Source: a virus
IMG/VR virus record: IMGVR_UViG_3300022723_000281
Coordinates: 1 to 33,408 of that record
Strand: one strand, 5' to 3'
Length of the DNA: 33,408 nt
Below, in pieces: positions 7,162 to 13,487 of this stretch (position 1 is its first letter; every line of letters starts with the position of its first letter). Below the pieces are notes generated by a model. It ran no database searches and was not told the origin of the DNA. It worked only from the letters and a program-made list of their open reading frames with translations. Both the position numbers and the translations under genes were made by a program.

Positions 7162-7902
7162 CTACGCTGCCTTCCTGACTTGCCGTATCTCGACCCCCGG
7201 CGGGGGGTTCTTGATGTCGATCGACCCGTCCCGCAGCCCCTCGCGCACCACCTTGACTACCACTTCGGCCGGCACCTTGCGAAGAATCGAACTCGGCACC
7301 TTGGCCATGTCGGTGACGGTGATTTCCGTATAGGTCCGCAAGCTGGTCGCCCTGGTGCCGAGGTCGTGTTTGACCGCCGCCCGCTCGGGGACCGACTCGG
7401 TCTTCTTGGCTGCCGTCTCCGCTTGGGCGGCCGCTTCGTCGGCCTTCATCTTGTCGGCCAGGGTGTTGGATTCCTGGGCCCGCTTCTCCGCCTCGCGGGC
7501 GGTCCGTTCGCGCTCGGCCTGCTCGGCTTGGGCCTTGCGGCGGGCTTCGTCCGCCTCGCGCTGTTTCTTCTCGAGCCATCGGCCAAGCGGTCCCTTCAAC
7601 CGCTCGGCCGCCGCTTTCAGGTTGTCGACCAGCGGCTTATACCGTCTGTCGATCTGTCGACCCGCTTCCAGGTGCGGCTCCTTCTCGGCCTTCCGCATCG
7701 TCTCGGCCGTCTTGGCGAGTTGCCGGCACTGGTCGATGAACCCGTCGAGCGACTTGGCCATTTCGTCGTCGGTGACCTCTGGCCGCTTGGTAATCCACTT
7801 GTCAGCGACCTCGATCTGTTCAGCGATCCGCCCCTTAAGTTCTTCAAAATCGCTAGGCGGTTTGTTGTGACCCATGCGGCCGTTATTGACGTTCTCTGCC
7901 AT
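7162..7902 (-). CDS. Coiled-coil phage protein
   Basis: 246 residues starting MAENVNNGRMGHNKPPSDFE. Residues about 100-175 are a long Ala/Glu/Lys/Arg-rich helix that should form a coiled coil. The C-terminal 60 residues (LRTYTEITVTDMAKVPSSIL and onward) form a compact charged domain. Proteins of this build are common beside phage recombination genes, but the function is unknown. The ATG at 7902 has an AAGGAA site eight bases upstream; a longer open frame upstream overlaps the next gene and is unlikely to be used. Confidence 0.75.
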   Translation of the reverse strand: MAENVNNGRMGHNKPPSDFEELKGRIAEQIEVADKWITKRPEVTDDEMAKSLDGFIDQCRQLAKTAETMRKAEKEPHLEAGRQIDRRYKPLVDNLKAAAERLKGPLGRWLEKKQREADEARRKAQAEQAERERTAREAEKRAQESNTLADKMKADEAAAQAETAAKKTESVPERAAVKHDLGTRATSLRTYTEITVTDMAKVPSSILRKVPAEVVVKVVREGLRDGSIDIKNPPPGVEIRQVRKAA

Positions 7903-7913
7903 CGTGGTTCCTT

Positions 7914-8255
7914 TCAGAATATCGGTGCCATTTTGGTGATGTCGGGCGCAGTGGTTGGCCGCGCGATCGGATCGTCGGGCGCGTGGACAACAGCCCACCG
8001 GCCCAGATCGAGCAAATAGAGGTATTCGGCTTGGTCGATGGGGTAATCGGCGCAGTGCGGCCAGACCCAATCGACCGGGACGTCTTGGTCGCCCCGTCGG
8101 GCGCACAGATGCCAAGCCCGGTCGAGCCAGTTCCACGGCTCGACGTCGAACTCGATCGGGCAAGCGATGTAGATCAGCGTCGGCACCCACGGGCCGCCGC
8201 GAACCATGCGGACCTTGTAGTGGCCCGGTACCGCCTGATCGATCCGCACGGTCAT
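7914..8255 (-). CDS. Hypothetical phage protein
   Basis: 113 residues, tryptophan-rich (WVPTLIY, EPWNWLDRAWHLCARRG, VDWVWPHCADYPID). No family recognised by eye. The ATG at 8255 forms an ATGA overlap with the upstream stop. It lies in the leftward operon between two other small unknown genes. Confidence 0.65.
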   Translation of the reverse strand: MTVRIDQAVPGHYKVRMVRGGPWVPTLIYIACPIEFDVEPWNWLDRAWHLCARRGDQDVPVDWVWPHCADYPIDQAEYLYLLDLGRWAVVHAPDDPIARPTTAPDITKMAPIF

Positions 8256-8554
8256 GCCGATTTCTCTGGCGGTTCGATGCCGAGCATTTTCAGTTGCCCG
8301 CATAGCAACTTGCGGATTTCTGGCAGGATCGTTTGCGCGGTCTCTATGTCCAGCGTGACATGCAAGGACGATTCGCCGCCGTCATGGCCGCCATCCCATA
8401 GGGATAACTCGGCGTACCGACGGGCATAGCCCTTTTTCGGCTTGGTCCGCTCTGCGTCGTTGGTCAGTTCGTCCCATTCGGCCAGCGCGTCAAGTAGCGC
8501 AACAGCCCGATTCATCTTGGCTGCCACTTCCCGAGTCCTGTCTGGTGTCATCAT
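8252..8554 (-). CDS. Hypothetical phage protein
   Basis: 100 residues starting MMTPDRTREVAAKMNRAVALLDALAEW if read from its first Met. Helical N-terminus, then a segment LHVTLDIETAQTILPEIRKL that is alpha/beta-like. No known family. ATGA junctions on both sides. Confidence 0.65.
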   Translation of the reverse strand: MMTPDRTREVAAKMNRAVALLDALAEWDELTNDAERTKPKKGYARRYAELSLWDGGHDGGESSLHVTLDIETAQTILPEIRKLLCGQLKMLGIEPPEKSA

Positions 8555-8736
8555 GCCGCCCTCATTTGGTCGGCGGTGAGGTTGCCCTGGCGGGACCGGT
8601 CGTCGAAGGCGACATCGTACCGCATCGGGTGACCGAAGGTGCGGCCCACAACCACCCCGACCCGGCCGTCGACCCACACCCGCTGGTTCAGGTCGAAGTC
8701 GTACACGGGCCGTCTAGCTAGGGCGCGGCACGTCAT
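8551..8736 (-). CDS. Small hypothetical protein with SH3-like pattern
   Basis: 61 residues. The run YDFDLNQRVWVDGRVGVVVG with later YDVAFDD resembles small SH3-like beta-barrel proteins, which often bind nucleic acid; this is a pattern match only. The ATG at 8736 follows a strong AAAGGAGAT ribosome-binding site. Confidence 0.65.
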   Translation of the reverse strand: MTCRALARRPVYDFDLNQRVWVDGRVGVVVGRTFGHPMRYDVAFDDRSRQGNLTADQMRAA

Positions 8737-8908
8737 GGGGATCTCCTTTCGGCAGTCCATCGTTGGGCGGGTCGCAACAGGCGACGATGCCGTCGACGCA
8801 GCCCTCGTAGTCGCAAGCCACGTAGGCCCGAAAAATCTCGTGTCCGTCTGCCATGCCGACCTCGGACAACCCGATGCCGCGGCCGAAGCATTTGGGACAG
8901 ATGGCCAT
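8714..8908 (-). CDS. Small zinc-finger phage protein
   Basis: 64 residues. CPKCFGRGIGLSE at residues 4-16 and CDYEGCVDGIVACC further on resemble a DnaJ-type CxxCxGxG finger paired with a second cysteine pair. Function unknown. The start overlaps the upstream stop by one base (TGATG). Confidence 0.65.
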   Translation of the reverse strand: MAICPKCFGRGIGLSEVGMADGHEIFRAYVACDYEGCVDGIVACCDPPNDGLPKGDPHDVPRPS

Positions 8909-9129
8909 CAGGCGGCCTCGGGCCCTTGGGGCGGTTCGGTGTCACACGGGTAGGCGGTGTCGGTGAGCCGGTCGTTCCGCACGACCAACATCGGCTCTGG
9001 CCGTTCGACCGACATACGCAGATAGGCGGTCGCCTGTTCGCGCCGCACCTTTGCCAGCTCGACCGCGCCGAGCCGATCCGCCTCGTTCGCCAGCCTGTTG
9101 TATTGGCGACACCGCTCGAGCGGGCTCAT
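8908..9129 (-). CDS. Hypothetical phage protein
   Basis: 73 residues starting MSPLERCRQYNRLANEADRL, helical in the first 45 residues. Family not recognised. The ATG at 9129 is preceded by GGAGGGGGGC and forms an ATGA overlap; the much longer open frame upstream is out of keeping with the gene in front. Confidence 0.65.
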   Translation of the reverse strand: MSPLERCRQYNRLANEADRLGAVELAKVRREQATAYLRMSVERPEPMLVVRNDRLTDTAYPCDTEPPQGPEAA

Positions 9130-9416
9130 GCCCCCCTCCGTATCGGCCGCCCGCGCCGCAGGTACCATGCCAGCCGGTTGTGATGCCGGAACCGGTGCAG
9201 ATAGTCGGACATCACGGCCAATTCGTGCTCGTTTCGACCGTGCCGGCGCATCGATCCGATTATCTGCCCGGCCAGATGGCGAAACGTCCGCGCCCGCGCT
9301 TGGACCCGAACCAAGTCGGCGTCCGCTTGGTCGGCACGGTGTAGTGCCGAAAGCTGCCCGTGCTCGGAATCGGTCAACCGGTCCTTGTTCTCCAAAAAGG
9401 CCCGCTGGGGGTCCAT
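9126..9416 (-). CDS. First gene of the leftward early operon, unknown function
   Basis: 96 residues, basic and helical throughout (DRLTDSEHGQLSALHRADQA, then RTFRHLAGQIIGSMRR). No family recognised. It is the promoter-proximal gene behind P_L, a place that in lambdoid phages often holds an antitermination or host-takeover protein; that is only positional inference. The ATG at 9416 has GGAAAGGTAGCGG in front. Confidence 0.65.
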   Translation of the reverse strand: MDPQRAFLENKDRLTDSEHGQLSALHRADQADADLVRVQARARTFRHLAGQIIGSMRRHGRNEHELAVMSDYLHRFRHHNRLAWYLRRGRPIRRGA

Positions 9417-9433
9417 CCGCTACCTTTCCGATC

Positions 9434-9469
9434 CGTCCCGGCGGGATCTGGCGGCAACCCGCCGGGACG
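9434..9469 (-). promoter_or_regulatory. 12-bp stem-loop in the P_L leader
   Basis: 9434-9445 and 9458-9469 are a perfect 12-bp inverted repeat with a 12-base loop. In the leftward RNA it lies between the P_L start and the first gene and is preceded by a second hairpin (9487-9491 with 9496-9500, 4-base loop). No U-run follows, so it is not a standard terminator. It could act in antitermination, RNA stability or as a processing site. Confidence 0.6.
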
Positions 9470-9525
9470 CCTGATCGATCGAACTGCCTACGTCGGTAGG
9501 GCCCGCAGGCATGGCCCAGGTCCAT

Positions 9526-9554
9526 ATTATGAGCGAAAGTCATACCGGTGACAA
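9526..9554 (-). promoter_or_regulatory. Leftward early promoter P_L
   Basis: Read leftward: -35 TTGTCA (9554-9549), 17-base spacer, -10 CATAAT (9531-9526). Each hexamer differs from the consensus by one base. The predicted start is near 9519, about 100 bases before the first gene. The operator at 9528-9544 overlaps the -10 and spacer, so bound repressor would block RNA polymerase. Confidence 0.8.
9528..9544. promoter_or_regulatory. Operator O_L
   Basis: 17-bp site TATGAGCGAAAGTCATA, an imperfect palindrome with half-sites TATGA and TCATA seven bases apart. It differs at one position from the site in P_R (10359-10375) and sits at the same distance from the -35 hexamer, so both are probably bound by the CI-like and/or Cro-like proteins. 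Confidence 0.8.
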
Positions 9555-9621
9555 TAGGAAAAATGACCAACACTCATATATCGGGTCGCCATTAACCCAC
9601 TGGGTGCCTGTGTCCGGAGGG

Positions 9622-10293
9622 TCAGTTGGTCTGGATCAGTTCGACCGGTGCGGCCCAGTTGAGTTCGACGTCGTCCATGTCGGCGGCGTTCCAAGACCGG
9701 AGGTTGAACCGGCCTTTCTTGTAGCCCGGTCGGAGTTCTTTCACGTAGATCGCCCCGTCGGTGGTCGCGCAAACACAAAGCCGGTTGATACATCGGCTCG
9801 GGATGGCTTGGCTGTCCCGTTCGTACAGCAACCGCCATCCGTCTTTGAGTGGCAACATCGAGTCGCCCCGGACGGTGACCGCCACCAGGTCGCGACCCCG
9901 CATCTGTCCGACCAGGTCGACGACGTCTATCCCGCCGCCCAAGCCGTGGTCGTCGATCGGGAATATCTGATTCCCCGCCCCAACGTAGCCGACGACCGGC
10001 GTGACGACGTCATCCTGCTGCGACATCTGGCCAAAGGTTAGTTCGCCTGGGTCGGCGCCGACCATTTCGGCCATCGCGACCAGCCGTTCGTCGTTCGGCC
10101 GGTCTTTGTCGCGCTCCCAGTTTGATACCGCGCTTTGGTCTGGTCGCAGCCGCTTGGGGAAATGACGGGCGAACTGAGCCTGCGTCATCCCTAGTTGTTG
10201 CCGGATCGCCTTGATGCGACCGCCGAGGGTTTGCCTGTTGCCTCTGGCTGTCGCAAATGCGGCGAAACCGCCGCTGACCCCGAGCGCTTTCAT
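9622..10293 (-). CDS. cI: CI-like phage repressor with S24 self-cleavage domain
   Basis: 223 residues. A lambda-repressor-type HTH occupies about 23-60 (LGMTQAQFARHF, then SAVSNWERDKDRP). The C-terminal LexA/S24 domain has the Ala106-Gly107 cleavage site in GYVGAGNQIF, catalytic Ser145 in GDSMLPLK and Lys185 in IYVKEL. It should maintain lysogeny by binding the 17-bp operators and be inactivated by RecA-stimulated self-cleavage after DNA damage. The ATG at 10293 gives a normal length for the family; ATG 10323 is an alternative that adds ten residues. Confidence 0.93.
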   Translation of the reverse strand: MKALGVSGGFAAFATARGNRQTLGGRIKAIRQQLGMTQAQFARHFPKRLRPDQSAVSNWERDKDRPNDERLVAMAEMVGADPGELTFGQMSQQDDVVTPVVGYVGAGNQIFPIDDHGLGGGIDVVDLVGQMRGRDLVAVTVRGDSMLPLKDGWRLLYERDSQAIPSRCINRLCVCATTDGAIYVKELRPGYKKGRFNLRSWNAADMDDVELNWAAPVELIQTN

Positions 10294-10325
10294 GGGTCGA
10301 TTGTCGGTCGTCCTGTTAAGCATAT

Positions 10326-10346
10326 CAAATGGGCGCCGCTCATTTG
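10326..10346. promoter_or_regulatory. Second inverted repeat in the immunity region
   Basis: CAAATG and CATTTG flank a nine-base GC-rich centre. The site lies between the repressor start and the -35 of P_R. Its half-site differs from the TATGA operator, so it may bind a different protein (Cro-like or CII-like) or control the repressor's own promoter. Confidence 0.45.
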
Positions 10347-10348
10347 GC

Positions 10349-10377
10349 TTGACAGGAATATGAGCGAAGGTCATAAA
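10349..10377 (+). promoter_or_regulatory. Rightward early promoter P_R
   Basis: -35 TTGACA (10349-10354), 17-base spacer, -10 CATAAA (10372-10377). The operator at 10359-10375 begins five bases after the -35, exactly as in P_L. Transcription should start near 10384, only about three bases before the ATG of the Cro-like gene, so the first gene would have almost no leader. Confidence 0.8.
10359..10375. promoter_or_regulatory. Operator O_R
   Basis: TATGAGCGAAGGTCATA, 17 bp, one base different from O_L. It overlaps the spacer and the -10 of P_R. Confidence 0.8.
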
Positions 10378-10386
10378 CTGGCCGCC

Positions 10387-10632
10387 ATGAATTGGAGCCC
10401 GCCCCGTTATATCCGCGTCCGGGTTTTCGAGATGACCCAGGCCGCTTTCGGTGAACTGCTTGGCATCAGTCAATCGGGTGTGGCCCGGATTGAGGCATCC
10501 GGCGACCTATCGGCACGGTTGCAACGCCGGATCCTCGACCTGGCGGAGGAACGGGGGATCGCTTTCGACCCACAGTGGTTTTTCACCGTGCCACCGAGCG
10601 GCGACGATGACGATGAGGACGAAGCGGCATGA
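10387..10632 (+). CDS. cro: Cro-like helix-turn-helix regulator
   Basis: 81 residues. Residues 16-40 (MTQAAFGELLGISQSGVARI) form a clear HTH; the C-terminus is an acidic tail (DDDDEDEAA). First gene of the rightward operon, divergent from the repressor and behind P_R, which is the place of Cro in lambdoid phages. The ATG at 10387 is needed to keep the helix before the HTH. There is no Shine-Dalgarno and the promoter start lies about three bases upstream, so translation is probably leaderless or nearly so. Ends in an ATGA overlap. Confidence 0.8.
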   Translation: MNWSPPRYIRVRVFEMTQAAFGELLGISQSGVARIEASGDLSARLQRRILDLAEERGIAFDPQWFFTVPPSGDDDDEDEAA

Positions 10633-10835
10633 CCCCTGCGGCCTGCACTGGCGATTTTCTCGCCGGCGTCGTCGTCGGCACGGCGGCGGTTCTGACGACC
10701 ATGACGGTGGCGTTCGCATTTCAGCGCAATCGCCCCGGCAATCTCGCCGATCGATTTCCATCCCATACGGATGAGTCTGGCGCCCCCGAGGGCTACCGTC
10801 ACCCGGAAGGTCGGGGCGGGGGTTCCGCCCGATGA
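10629..10835 (+). CDS. Small single-span membrane protein
   Basis: 68 residues. Residues about 10-32 (FLAGVVVGTAAVLTTMTVAF) form one hydrophobic segment, followed by a polar, proline- and glycine-rich tail. Function unknown; small membrane proteins at this place in phage early operons are sometimes superinfection-exclusion or toxin-like products. Coupled to both neighbours by ATGA overlaps. Confidence 0.6.
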   Translation: MTPAACTGDFLAGVVVGTAAVLTTMTVAFAFQRNRPGNLADRFPSHTDESGAPEGYRHPEGRGGGSAR

Positions 10836-11329
10836 CCCGGGCCCTCATCATGTCCTACGGCGACCGCATCCACGGTTCGCTCAAGCACGCCGAAGCCAAA
10901 CTGATCGCGGATGTCGGCGGGGTTGTCGAGGCTGCCCATGGCTGCCGGCTTGGCAAGTCCCGCCTGTCCGACTGCGCCAACCCCCATCGGGACGACGACC
11001 ACCTGCCGGTCGACGTCGTGCGGTCGCTCGAGCGGCAAAGCCACCGGCCTGTCGTTACTGCCCATTTGGCCCATGCGGCGGGGTTTTTGCTTGTGCGGAT
11101 CGGCCGGCGCGACGCCGCCGCGGCCGATTGGCAGAAGCATAAGGACCGTCTGACAAAGGAATGCTGTGAGGCGGTCGCCATGGCGGCAGAGGCGGTAGCG
11201 GACGGCGAGATCACCAAGCGCGAGGCCGGCCAGCTCGTCAAGGAACTCGATGACGCCCTGCTGGCGACGATGGCCCTACGCCGGCGTCTGCTCGATGTGA
11301 TCGAACCCGAGCGCGAGGCGGCGGCATGA
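10832..11329 (+). CDS. CII-like regulatory protein
   Basis: 165 residues. The N-terminal part (YGDRIHGSLKHAEAKLIADV, GCRLGKSRLSDCANPHRDDD and LPVDVVRSLERQ) has the shape of the phage CII/regulatory HTH family found after Cro in many proteobacterial phages. The C-terminal 60 residues are helical and charged. In that family the protein is a transcriptional activator or regulator of the lysogeny decision. The family match is by eye and moderate; the position supports it. Confidence 0.6.
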   Translation: MTRALIMSYGDRIHGSLKHAEAKLIADVGGVVEAAHGCRLGKSRLSDCANPHRDDDHLPVDVVRSLERQSHRPVVTAHLAHAAGFLLVRIGRRDAAAADWQKHKDRLTKECCEAVAMAAEAVADGEITKREAGQLVKELDDALLATMALRRRLLDVIEPEREAAA

Positions 11330-11463
11330 CGCGCAACGACCTGATTGCGATCTTTGGCTGCGGCCAGATGCCCGACTGGGACGACATCATGATCCCGTGG
11401 CCGTCGTATTGGGCGCGTGACCCGCAGCGGCTCGTGTTTACCGTCGCGGCGAGGGTCGGTTGA
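11326..11463 (+). CDS. 45-residue small protein
   Basis: A 45-codon ORF starting MTRNDLIAIFGCGQMPDWDD, rich in tryptophan (three) and proline. ATG overlaps the upstream stop as ATGA, the normal junction in this operon. Composition looks coding. It is the last clear protein gene before the long structured region. Confidence 0.6.
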   Translation: MTRNDLIAIFGCGQMPDWDDIMIPWPSYWARDPQRLVFTVAARVG

Positions 11464-12222
11464 TGCGCCTTAAGGCACCAATGTTACTGGGGTCGTTCGT
11501 GCGGGAGCTGATGTCGATCGCTGCCATTCCGTCGTCCAATACAGGATCGCCGCATCGGCAAGGCCATCGCAACAACCCTTATCGGCAAAAGAAATACAGT
11601 GGTCGCCGTCTCCAAACGTGTGCGCGTGTCAATGGCGTCGGCTGCCCACCCGCTGTGAACCTCGCTCGACCCCATGTGCATAAGACCCGGCTGGTCGCCG
11701 GGAAGGTGCCGCTGTGATGCTGTGCCGGGCGACCTCGCTGCTATCAGCCGCCGTTCCTACGGGGGCGGGGTATGCCGACCGAAAGGAGGCATCTGGCGGG
11801 GCCGTCCGGCAGAGCTTCATGGAACCCCCTGCGAAAGCGCGCGAGAGCAAGGGCGGCCCATCCATAGGTGCTGACCGATGATTGGATGGGACCAAGCGTC
11901 TGCGCTTGACGACCGCGTGAGTAGGCTACCCGTAAGAGCGGCTGCGGGCGAAACGTCAGCGATGGGCGTGACAGCCGGGAGAGACCGGCACCCAATGGAG
12001 CATACCGAGGCGGTGGCGTGGAGTAGCGCGCCACGCAACAGGGTGTTGAGGGTTCGGGCTTTGGCAACCCGAGTAAGGCCGAAGCGTATTCCCTGTGCCA
12101 CCGCCGGATTTTGCGCCCGGCCCGCCTCGGTATGTTCCGGTCTTACGTTTAGGCGTGGGAATCACGCTCCTGTTGGGCGTTTCCCCCCGGAACTCGACGG
12201 GCGCTTTGGCGTCCGGCTTTTT
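11464..12222 (+). ncRNA. Large structured noncoding RNA candidate
   Basis: About 760 bases without a convincing protein gene but with nested complementarity. Helices read from the sequence: 11488-11495 with 11667-11674; 11501-11505 with 11649-11653; 11506-11515 with 11634-11643 (10 bp, three G-U pairs); 11688-11699 with 11728-11750 in two parts; 11857-11863 with 11884-11890; 11893-11898 with 11903-11908; 11974-11978 with 11985-11989; 12001-12008 with 12127-12134; 12009-12017 with 12097-12105; 12038-12043 with 12091-12096; 12054-12058 with 12068-12072; 12135-12140 with 12187-12192. GCGAAAGC and GCGAGAGC carry GNRA loops. G-U pairs fit the plus strand. The 3' end is a terminator-like hairpin with five T. 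Boundaries are estimates; no known RNA family was matched. Confidence 0.6.
12198..12222 (+). terminator. Intrinsic terminator of the structured RNA
   Basis: CGGGCGC (12198-12204) pairs with GCGTCCG (12209-12215) across a TTTG loop; one pair is G-U in plus-strand RNA. It is followed by GC and TTTTT (12218-12222). Rightward genes beyond would need read-through or another promoter. Confidence 0.6.
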
Positions 12223-12230
12223 ATTCAGTT

Positions 12231-12485
12231 GCGCGGCGTCGGCTTCGCATTATTGCGAAACCCTCTCCCTGACCACACCCGACTTAGTGGCCGACGTCGC
12301 GCTCTTGTTGCGCGGCGCCGCAGGCCGACGACCCCCGGCCCGGGCGGTTTGATCCCCTTGGCTGCCCAGCGGCGCCGTGCGCCCGATCGCCTTCCGCGAC
12401 ACTCCATGACCGGTGGGCCGGCGCATCGACACGGTCGGATGCGCGCCGTACAGGCGCGTAAACGGCGTTCGCGGAAGGGCAGCCC
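12231..12485 (+). ncRNA. Second structured RNA block or 5' leader
   Basis: 12231-12243 pairs with 12290-12302 (13 bp, one G-U). Inside lie a perfect hairpin (12244-12249 with 12254-12259, loop TTAT) and a short one (12273-12276 with 12287-12290). Further on, 12360-12367 pairs with 12477-12484 and 12392-12399 with 12469-12476, enclosing hairpins 12421-12427 with 12438-12444 and 12443-12447 with 12453-12457 (the last two share bases and may alternate). It ends about 50 bases before the next gene, so it may be its leader or the 3' domain of the larger RNA. Confidence 0.5.
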
Positions 12486-12538
12486 ATTTAAGCGCCGAAT
12501 CCAACCGGCCGCCGGCATCCCAACACAGGAGACCACCT

Positions 12539-12925
12539 ATGGCTAAACAGCTGAACCCCGAGAGTGCAGTCGACCAGCACAGCGTGGCAAACCGCGCGAC
12601 CGTGATCCGCGATGCCGCCAACGCCATGGCGGACATCCGCGCCAAGCGGAAAGAACTCAACGAACATGCGGCCGAAGTGCGGAAGCGGGTCAAGGACATG
12701 AACATCCGCACCGAAGCGTTCGACGCGGCCGTCCGGGCGCTCGAGACCGAGCAGCAGCAACGGGACGCCTATTGGGACTCGATGCACGAGTGCTTCAATG
12801 CCCTCGGTATCGGCGACCAGCTCGATTGGGAGAAGGTGCAGCAGCGGCTCGACGACCCCGCGACCACGACGGACGACTTGCCAAAGACCAACGGAGCCGG
12901 GTCGAAGAAGAAGCCCAACGGCTGA
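12539..12925 (+). CDS. Helical hypothetical phage protein
   Basis: 128 residues starting MAKQLNPESAVDQHSVANRA. Residues 25-85 are a long helix with coiled-coil character (ADIRAKRKELNEHAAEVRKR) and the C-terminus is disordered and lysine-rich. Family not assigned. The start has AGGAG seven bases upstream of the ATG at 12539, one of the few independent ribosome-binding sites in this arm, which fits its place after the structured RNA. Confidence 0.75.
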   Translation: MAKQLNPESAVDQHSVANRATVIRDAANAMADIRAKRKELNEHAAEVRKRVKDMNIRTEAFDAAVRALETEQQQRDAYWDSMHECFNALGIGDQLDWEKVQQRLDDPATTTDDLPKTNGAGSKKKPNG

Positions 12926-12932
12926 CCTGCCT

Positions 12933-13487
12933 ATGACGCCCCTGCTTGCCTTGGACCTCGCCACGGCGACCGGGTGGGCGGCCTTCGACCCCGAGGCCGA
13001 CCCGCCCGTCCGGTTCGGGCGGTTTCGACTCCCCCCAACCGGCAAGGACGTCGGCCGCTACCTCGATGGGTTCCACGCCTACATGGTCAACCTTGTCCGG
13101 CAATCGGAACCAAACCTGATCGTCTTCGAATCGCCCATCTTGCCGACCGAAACCGTGGACCCACAGACCGGCCGCAAACGCCACACTGCGATCGCCACGC
13201 TGCGAAAGCTCTATGGGCTGGCCGCGTTTACCGAGTGGTTCGCCCACCGGCACAGCATTCAGGTGTTCGAGGCGAACAACAAGAGCGTCCGCAAGCACTT
13301 CATTGGGACCGGCGGGGCAGCCCGCCAGCTGGCGAAGCGGTTGACCATGGAGGCGTGCAAGGCGCGCGGCTGGGACGTCGAAATGGACGACGAAGCCGAC
13401 GCCTTGGCGCTGATGGACTACGCGGTCCACTGCCTCCGCATCCCGGCCCCCTGGGCGTGCGGTGCCCTCTATGGAGCCACGGCATGA
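12933..13487 (+). CDS. RuvC-like Holliday-junction resolvase
   Basis: 184 residues with an RNase H fold of the RuvC type: LLALDLATATGWA at the N-terminus gives Asp8, NLIVFESPILP gives Glu66, and MDDEADALALMDYA near the C-terminus gives Asp152/Asp153/Asp156. It would cut four-way or branched DNA before packaging. Length and motif order match phage RuvC-like resolvases. Starts seven bases after the upstream stop and is followed by an ATGA junction. Confidence 0.8.
   Translation: MTPLLALDLATATGWAAFDPEADPPVRFGRFRLPPTGKDVGRYLDGFHAYMVNLVRQSEPNLIVFESPILPTETVDPQTGRKRHTAIATLRKLYGLAAFTEWFAHRHSIQVFEANNKSVRKHFIGTGGAARQLAKRLTMEACKARGWDVEMDDEADALALMDYAVHCLRIPAPWACGALYGATA

Noticed and set aside
11463-11717. 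84-codon ORF starting at a TGATG overlap
   Set aside because: The first residues look plausible, but the rest is Arg/His/Pro-rich and unlike protein, and the DNA takes part in long helices including 11506-11515 with 11634-11643.
12095-12352. 85-codon ORF on the plus strand
   Set aside because: It crosses the terminator-like hairpin and two strong helices, and it lacks a ribosome-binding site and a recognisable domain.
11464-12538. Self-splicing group I or group II intron
   Set aside because: No domain-V-like hairpin, no typical group I core element, no intron-encoded protein and no split host gene could be found. A degenerate intron cannot be excluded by eye.
11717-12546. 54-codon and 222-codon ORFs in tandem through the structured region
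   Set aside because: They join by TGATG and ATGA, but the products are Arg/Pro-rich with no domain, and the last overlaps the start of the well-supported gene at 12539.
12250-12711. 153-codon ORF on the minus strand
   Set aside because: It lies antisense to a well-supported gene and the structured block; G-U pairs favour the plus strand.
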